Shown piece after piece: positions 58,160 through 64,000 of a DNA stretch of 64,000 nt. Under the pieces are notes generated by a model. It saw only the letters and a program-made list of their open reading frames with translations, made no database searches and was not told the origin of the DNA. Made by a program: the position numbers and the translations under genes. The stretch's first letter is position 1. Every line of letters begins with the position of its first letter. Source of the DNA: Seminavis robusta (lineage: Eukaryota > Bacillariophyta > Bacillariophyceae > Naviculales > Naviculaceae); contig CAICTM010000290.1 in the NCBI GenBank assembly GCA_903772945.1, positions 1-64,000 of the forward strand, in the 5' to 3' direction.

Positions 58160-59431
58160 ATGCAAATGGGCACATTCTTTATGCACCAAGCCATCAACAG
58201 TTTTCGCAAATGGCATTCATTTTCCATATGTCCAAGCAAAAACTTTGGCCACCCCTCAAATCTTTTCCAGTTGCACAAAATAAACACGCACGATGGTCAA
58301 ATTCAAGTGCCCGTACTGCTTACAAACGTGCAAGACCGACTGGGGTTTGAAGCATCCCGCATTCGATTCAGACTCAGCAACAACGACATCAACAGAGAGA
58401 CAAAGAAGGAGTTCATCGCCCTGAAGAACAGACTTCAAGAGAGCGCCAGTTCCCGGTGGAAGAGCGAAATAGTTGCCAGGGCAAGAAACAACGGTGTCCA
58501 CAAGGCAGGCAGAAATAAAAACCTTGTTGACATGTTTGAAGACCTAGTCAGGTTGCTGACAATTGACTCTGACTTGGACATTGACAATGTTGTGAAATGC
58601 GGGAGCGTGGTCTACCCAATTCTCAACTCAAACAAGGAAAAGACGGTGAAAGAAATTGTGGAAGCCCTCACAACCAAATTTGGTATTAGGTACCGAGACA
58701 ACACTGCCGTTGGTGCAAGAGATGCAGTGTACCAGTTGGTTGTCAAGAACTCACTCCAGACCATTCGCAAGAACTTCAACAAGCCAACCAACAAGAAACT
58801 CAAGGATAAGCGCCTATACTTGAATGAGAACCAGATTGATGGGAGCTGCGAGCTTTTAGGCGGAAGGAGGGTGAGCAGCAACATTGCATTCTCATACCAC
58901 AACATTGGGAATCTAGACAAAGCATGCAGTGTCCTAGCTGGCGTCAAAGGTAAAGTCGATATGGTCAAGAGAGCTTCAGAACGGGCATCAACTTGCGGTG
59001 CATCTAGAAGAGCATCAGTCAAGAGTGCAGATCTGCCTCCTCGAAGAGCTAAAAATCAGAGGAAAACGCCCTCCACATCAGCTTTCTCTTCCAGTTCCTC
59101 TAACAGCAGCTCTTCTACCAAGATTTCTTTATCTAACCAGCATGAGGATCCGGATATTTGCTGTGCCGCTTCAAACGCAAGCACCATTTGCTCCGACACA
59201 TCCCGCCATGAGAATTTGCAAGCTGCCCCGCCCACTCAAGAGATCATACCCCCCAGCAGTAATGATTTCTCCGAGTTCATGCCATTCACCGGTGATGTTG
59301 GAAACCCACCAAGGACATTTCAAATGAGTGATACAACCCTTCCGGAGCTTATTACCGACGAAGAATGCATTGCCCTCGTGGAACAAGGCAATGTGGGCCT
59401 TGGTAATATACATGTTGCGTTTGCACGTTGA
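58160..59431 (+). CDS. Unrecognised 423-codon protein, true start uncertain
   Basis: A long frame ends at 59431. The central part (about residues 70-260; SNNDINRETKKEF, LVDMFEDLVRLL, VKEIVEALTTKFGI) reads like a folded, charged alpha-helical domain. After about residue 270 it becomes Ser/Arg-rich with a basic patch (RRASVKS, PPRRAKNQRK) and poly-Ser, ending in an acidic Pro-rich tail. The first 60 or so residues look unlike protein. A different frame starting at the ATG at 58293 reads MVKFKCPYCLQTCKTDWGLK, a zinc-finger-like start, so the real gene may begin there and enter this frame after a frameshift or splice near 58350. I do not recognise the family; a DNA-binding or transposon-related role is possible. 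A multi-exon gene follows closely on the same strand and could be part of it. Confidence 0.5.
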   Translation: MQMGTFFMHQAINSFRKWHSFSICPSKNFGHPSNLFQLHKINTHDGQIQVPVLLTNVQDRLGFEASRIRFRLSNNDINRETKKEFIALKNRLQESASSRWKSEIVARARNNGVHKAGRNKNLVDMFEDLVRLLTIDSDLDIDNVVKCGSVVYPILNSNKEKTVKEIVEALTTKFGIRYRDNTAVGARDAVYQLVVKNSLQTIRKNFNKPTNKKLKDKRLYLNENQIDGSCELLGGRRVSSNIAFSYHNIGNLDKACSVLAGVKGKVDMVKRASERASTCGASRRASVKSADLPPRRAKNQRKTPSTSAFSSSSSNSSSSTKISLSNQHEDPDICCAASNASTICSDTSRHENLQAAPPTQEIIPPSSNDFSEFMPFTGDVGNPPRTFQMSDTTLPELITDEECIALVEQGNVGLGNIHVAFAR

Positions 59432-59541
59432 TGTCTTTTGTTGACAGCCCCCATTCTAACCATGCTATGATCCTTCTCCCCTCCCAGTTCAGCGGCGTGT
59501 AGACCAGGATAAGTACACAGCCAGCCATAGGCAATGGGGAC

Positions 59542-61279
59542 ATGCACCAGAAGCAAACCAGTCAGTACCAGATCTTTTCTAGTACTACCTGTCCACCACC
59601 TCAGCAATTCCAGTCAAGCTTGTTCAGAGAGCAGGACCCTGCTCTGTTCAGATGTGACAGCTACATCAACCATCATGGAGGCCCTGGCCCGTCTGACAAG
59701 GTATGATATTTTGCTTTCCCCTTTCGTCTAATGACCAAAAATTACATTGCCTTTTTTTCGACAATGTAGGTGACCTTGGAAGAGATCAATAGTGGCATCA
59801 AAGCCATCAAAGATTCAGTGCTGACCCTTTCCAGTCGCTTGTCCACTGCAGAAAAGCAGATTGAATTCTTGCACAGTGACCAGAAGGGGACCAGAGGGCG
59901 AGTGCATACACTGGAAACAGACAAAGGGACAGACAGTCAGGCGCAAACACAGCAGCTCTTACAAGAAGCTGCCGCGTCGTCTCTTGTTTAGAGTGCAAAA
60001 GATGGGTCTTCTGCTACTTCAGACAAAAGTGTGAGTGCTCATGTATGTTTCTCTCCCCCATCATGAATCACTCTCTAACAAAACAGTTGTACATTACACA
60101 GCAGAAGGAGAAGAAGAAAAAGGCAGAAAAGGCAAAGGCTTCAGACAAAAGTGTGAGTGCTCATGTATGTTGCTCTCTCCCCCATCATGAATCACTCTCT
60201 AACAAAAACAAGTTGTACATTAGACAGGAGAAGGAGAAGAAGAAACAGACAGAAAAGGCAAATGGCAAACAAAAGACCAAGAATGTGAGTCTTCTTTTCC
60301 TTTCCTCATTACCCGAAAGTAATATTTACCCTTTTGGTTTTGTGCCTAACATATATCGCCTTCTCTCTCTGCTTTTCTATTCCAGAAAAGGCTCAGTTCA
60401 GATAACCCGAGCAAAAAAGTAGCTACCAAGAAATCAAGGGTAAGTCAAAAATGGATACTGTTCCAGCATCATAAGATGAGTTGTAGCTAAGACATCTTTT
60501 ATTGTGTTATGCTATGCTTTCACCTTCTCAGAAAAACGAAGAAACCCAAGTGGAGGTAATGACACAGACAGCAGAGAAAAAAGCAGGAGTCCCTACTCTC
60601 GTCCCCTCACTTATTTTCTTTGCTACATGTTCATTCCAGGGCGCAGCAGGAGTCGATGGAGGAGGAATTGTCGGTTGGCTCAGATGTAGAGATTGAAGAC
60701 GAGTTCGGTTTGAAAGAGCAGTTTGTTAGCTTTGGGTACTACAGACACAAGAATGATCACGTCAGCATTGAATCCCTCAGTGAGCTTACACAGCATGTTA
60801 ACACTACAGAGGACCTCACCTTCAAACTCCCTTGGATTACATTCAAGAAACTCAGTGAGGTCAGCAAGCGTCCCAACAAGAAAGCCAAAGATTGCGTGGT
60901 AGGAGATGTTGCAAGTATGATCAGGGAGGGGAGCATTGATGTAATTAAATCTCTCCTAGGTTGGAAAGGAGACCATTTCAAGGAGGGTGATGCAGCTAAT
61001 GAAGAGATTTGGAACTTTGCGTGTTCCCAGTTGACTGACCTTTTTGATGACACACAAACTGTGGCCGACCTTGAAGCCGAAGGGGCAAGCGGACATTTCG
61101 AAAAAGATTGGCCGTCCTTGGTATTCGAAAGCACGTTCGATCTCTTCAAGGTCATTGATACTAGCAGCCCCACCGTCTCCCTTGCAACAACGCTTCTTTT
61201 ATTTGTGATACATGACTGGCCTAGCTCTTTTATTCATTCCAATCCTTCCCGCCATCTCCATTCTACCCAAAAGCCCTAG
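59542..61279 (+). CDS. Multi-exon Lys-rich coiled-coil protein, unrecognised
   Basis: All predicted junctions are phase 0. Exons: 59542-59700 (MHQKQTSQYQIF..), 59770-60030, 60102-60152, 60228-60284, 60386-60439, 60532-60555 and 60647-61279. Exon 2 is a heptad-like coiled coil (LEEINSGIKAIKDSV, LSSRLSTAEKQIEFL). Four small exons are Lys/Glu-rich (QKEKKKKAEKAK, EKEKKKQTEKAN), resembling a nuclear-localisation or DNA/RNA-binding tail. The last exon has an acidic start (QESMEEELSVGSDVEIEDEFG) and a helical domain with FKKLSEVSKRPNKKAK. A TAG at 59989-59991 interrupts exon 2 just before SAKDGSSATSDKS reaches its donor: a nonsense change, an error or a missed intron. The final exon may splice near 61149 rather than run to 61279. 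No family is recognised. Confidence 0.45.
60017..60260 (+). repeat. Tandem duplication of a 122-bp exon-intron unit
   Basis: CTTCAGACAAAAGTGTGAGT begins at 60017 and again at 60139. The two copies share the exon end SDKS, the donor, the intron body (CTCTCCCCCATCATGAATCA) and the next Lys-rich exon start. One whole intron plus exon has been duplicated in tandem. Confidence 0.88.
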
Positions 61280-61746
61280 AAAACCAAGGTATTTACCCCA
61301 CTATTGACCCTTAAATATTACCCAACCTACGATTCTTTCCACAAATAGTAGTAAAATTCCCGTAGAATCCTCTAATTTTCCCCCAACCCCCCTAAACTTC
61401 TCTTTTTGCAACGTTTTATAGATGTGTGAATGAAAGCACGACTCTTTTGGGCAGTTATTTCATTCCAGTTCCTTGTGGAGTTGAACTGACAGGATTTTTT
61501 CGAAGTAAACAGGGGCACGTCATCACTGTGACTCGTGCTTTGAAATATGCCAGTGTTGGTGTGGACTGAGTAATCTTAATCGAATAGGTTCGAATTCGAT
61601 TTGATTTAGAGTGTGGGTAAATGTATTCCTCACATCATAATGGGGTCGTTTTAGAGTCTGGGTTAATGAGACAGTTAATGGGGTCTCGTTTTGCAGGAGA
61701 TACTTTAGGGCTTAGGTCCAAATGTGCCGTGGCATTAAATGTAAAT
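61280..61746. other. Intergenic, before the terminal tandem repeat
   Basis: AT- and C-rich sequence with no gene or clear repeat. Confidence 0.5.
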
Positions 61747-64000
61747 GATGTCATCGCAGCTTTGAGATTTCAAAATAGAGCCTGCTATTTATTTGCTGCT
61801 AGTTTCGTCACGCTGCCTGTGTATCCATCTCTTAGTAATGTGTCAAGCTGCAAACGATAATTGCTCCAGAAATCCTTCTGCCAAACAATGAATCGACTCT
61901 GCGACCATTCTGTGCAGTTTTCAGGTGCTTTGGCAGAAAAAAAGTCATCTGCCAGAGACAAACAACCCTCCTGGCAGAAAAAAAAACACCTCCCGGCAGA
62001 AAAAAACACCTCCCGGCAGAAAACCAGCCGGGCTTTCGGAACTGCAGAGTTCGAGGGCTTCTGCAGAGTGCACCCAGCCTGCTTCAGGAAAAAAAATGTT
62101 TCTGCGGACTCAAAAAGGGCGTTTCTGCAGAGTTTTCATTCCCAGTGTAGTAGATTGTAAAGTACGTCACTTCCCAACCTCTGAGCACCGGTTGCCTAAT
62201 TGGAACCTTGGACTTGGTTCGGAAGGAGAGGTTGGGATGTGCTTCCCGAACGAGACCTGAGGTCTCAGTTTTCAGAATTACCTACAATTGGCTTCTTAGA
62301 TGTGGGACAGTATGGTTTTTCCACGGGACATGATGGCACCTTGATGGAAGAGGCCACTGATGGGGCCATGATCCGTGCGGATGTAGGCAGCAGCTGTGGC
62401 CAGCTGTATGATGTCATCGCAGCCTTGAGATTTCAAAAAGAGACTGGCTATTAATTGCTGCTAGTTTATCAAAGCCTGACGTTACAATGACTATATTACC
62501 CAGTCTTCCCACAAAGAGTAATCCGTAATATTTCACCCAACGCTTCACGTTAATTGTAATAAACGACCCTGTTTCTCCTATTGACTGCGTGTTCAGTAAA
62601 CAATCCTCTCGAATGTTTGGCGTTCTGTTCACCATTTGTAGTGGGTATGTCGACACATATGGGTTCTTAATCTGTTGGGAATGGGTTTTCGGAGGAATTA
62701 GGGCTATAACCGCTAAGCAAATGCATCGGCCTTGTTCTAACTGCTATTTTGCCATTGACCTGCCTGATCCATCTCTAAGTAATGTGTACAAGCTGCAAAC
62801 GATAATATCTCCAGAAAATCCTTCTGCCAAACAATGAATCGACTCTGCGAGCCATTCTTGCAGTTTTCAGGTGCTTTTGGAACAGAAAAAAAGTCATCTG
62901 CCAGAGAACAAACACCCTCCGCTGAGAAGAAAAAAACACCTCCCCGACAGAAAAAAACACCTCCCGGCATGAAAAAGCCATGCCGGCTTTTGGAACTGCA
63001 GAGTTCGAGGGCTTCTGCAGAGTGCAAGCCAGCCTGCTTCAGAAAAAAGTGTTTCTGGGACTCAAAAAGGGGCTTTCTGCAGATTTTTATTCCCAGTGTA
63101 GTAGATTGTAAAGTACAGTCACTTCCCAAACCTGGTGCACCGGTTGCACTAATTGGAACCTTGGACTTGGTTCGGAAGGAGGGGTTGGGATGTGCTTCCC
63201 AAACGATACCTGAGGTCTTCGTTTTCGGAATTACCTACCAATTGCGCTTCTTAGAGTGGGACAATGGTTTTCCACGGACATGATGGCACCTTGATGGACA
63301 GACCACTGATGGGGCCATATCCGTGAGGATGTAGGCAGAGCTGTGGCCAGCTATGATGTCATCGCAGCCTTGAGATTTCAAAAAGAGACTGGCTATTTAT
63401 TTGCTGCTAGTTTCGTCACGCCTGCCTGGTATCCATCTCTAAGTAATTGTCAAGCTGCAAACGATAATTGCTCCAGAAAATCCTTCTGCCAAACAATGAA
63501 TCGACTCTGCGAGCCATTCTGTGCAGTTTTCAGGTGCTTTTGGCAGAAAAAAAGTCATCTGCCAGAGACAAACACCCTCCTGGCAGAAAAAAACACACCT
63601 CCCGGCAGAAAAAAACACCTCCCGGCAGAAAAAGCCATGCCGGCTTTCGGAACTGCAGAGTTCGAGGGCTTCTGCAGAGTGCACGCCAGCCTGCTTCAGG
63701 AAAAAAGTGTTTCTGTGGACTCAAAAAGGGCGTTTCTGCAGAGTTTTTCATTCCCAGTGTAGTAGATTGTAAAGTACGTCACTTCCCAACCTGGAGCACC
63801 GGTTGCCTAATTGGAACCTTGGACTTGGTTCGGAAGGGGAGGTTGGGATGTGCTTCCCAAACGAGACCTGAGGTCTCGTTTTCAGAATTACCTACAATTG
63901 CGCTTCTTAGATGTGGGGACAGGATGGTTTTTCCACGGGACATGATGGCACCTTGATGGAAGAGGCCACTGATGGGGCCATGATCCGTGAGGATGTAGGC
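61747..64000. repeat. Tandem array of ~0.66-kb non-coding units, continuing past the window
   Basis: The landmark GATGTCATCGCAG starts at 61747, 62410 and 63355. Each unit carries AATGAATCGACTCTGCGA, a GCAGAAAAAAACACCTCCCG micro-repeat, TTCGAGGGCTTCTGCAGAG and CCTTGGACTTGGTTCGGAAG. Spacings are 663 and 945 bp; the second is longer because of an inserted block (62457-62758). The last unit should close about 25 bp beyond the window. Indels differ between copies and no shared reading frame survives, so it is non-coding satellite-like or part of a larger repeat element. Confidence 0.88.
62457..62758. other. ~300-bp block inserted in the second repeat unit
   Basis: Units 1 and 3 read GCTGCTAGTTTCGTCACG..CTGCCTG; unit 2 departs after GCTGCTAGTTTAT and rejoins at CTGCCTGATCCATCTC. 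The intervening sequence has no counterpart in the window and no obvious terminal repeats. Confidence 0.65.

Noticed and set aside
62834-63283. 149-codon frame and similar frames in the terminal array
   Set aside because: Frames differ between repeat units and are broken by unit-specific indels, so there is no sign of coding constraint.

Overview
The window looks like nuclear DNA of a eukaryotic microalga, most plausibly a raphid pennate diatom. This is inferred, not searched: short GT-AG introns of about 70-130 bp, giant secreted proteins combining Pro/Ser/Thr 'PSP' tracts with BspA-like (DUF285) repeats, and leucine-rich-repeat (LRR) membrane proteins with a Trp/Cys-containing cap. There are no prokaryotic operons, CRISPR arrays, rRNA or convincing tRNA genes. 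Two N runs and many single-base frame breaks inside tandem repeats suggest a draft assembly.

Layout: a cytochrome P450 (257-1807, minus) is followed by about 50 kb in which two families alternate. Family 1 is four giant secreted or signal-anchored proteins: G1 4596-13868 (+), G2 20388-27381 (+, badly frame-disrupted), G3 29458-37990 (+) and G4 47846-54317 (-). Each has a short cytosolic N-terminus, one hydrophobic segment, about four copies of an unrecognised Cys-rich module, PSP mucin-like tracts around a small one-Cys-pair globular domain, and one or two DUF285 arrays closed by a Cys cap. Family 2 is three LRR proteins: La 15539-18981 (+), Lb 38597-44118 (+) and Lc 44577-46610 (-). Each has a disordered N-terminal tail, one transmembrane segment and C-terminal LRRs, i.e. 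a predicted type II, kinase-less receptor-like design. G2 and G4 are close paralogues in inverted orientation; G4 is intact where G2 is broken.

The right end (54.3-64 kb) differs. It holds a 404-bp element with 24-bp terminal inverted repeats, simple AAGAGGATGTT-type repeats, an unrecognised 423-codon ORF beside an out-of-frame zinc-finger-like segment, a gene of small phase-0 lysine-rich exons with a tandem exon duplication, and finally a non-coding tandem repeat of about 0.66 kb that runs off the window.

Working together (inference): the giant proteins have the make-up of extracellular matrix, adhesive or cell-wall proteins, and the LRR proteins of surface sensors. Their interleaving suggests a co-evolving surface-protein locus. 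Tandem and inverted duplication, repeat expansion and intron gain all appear to be active here.
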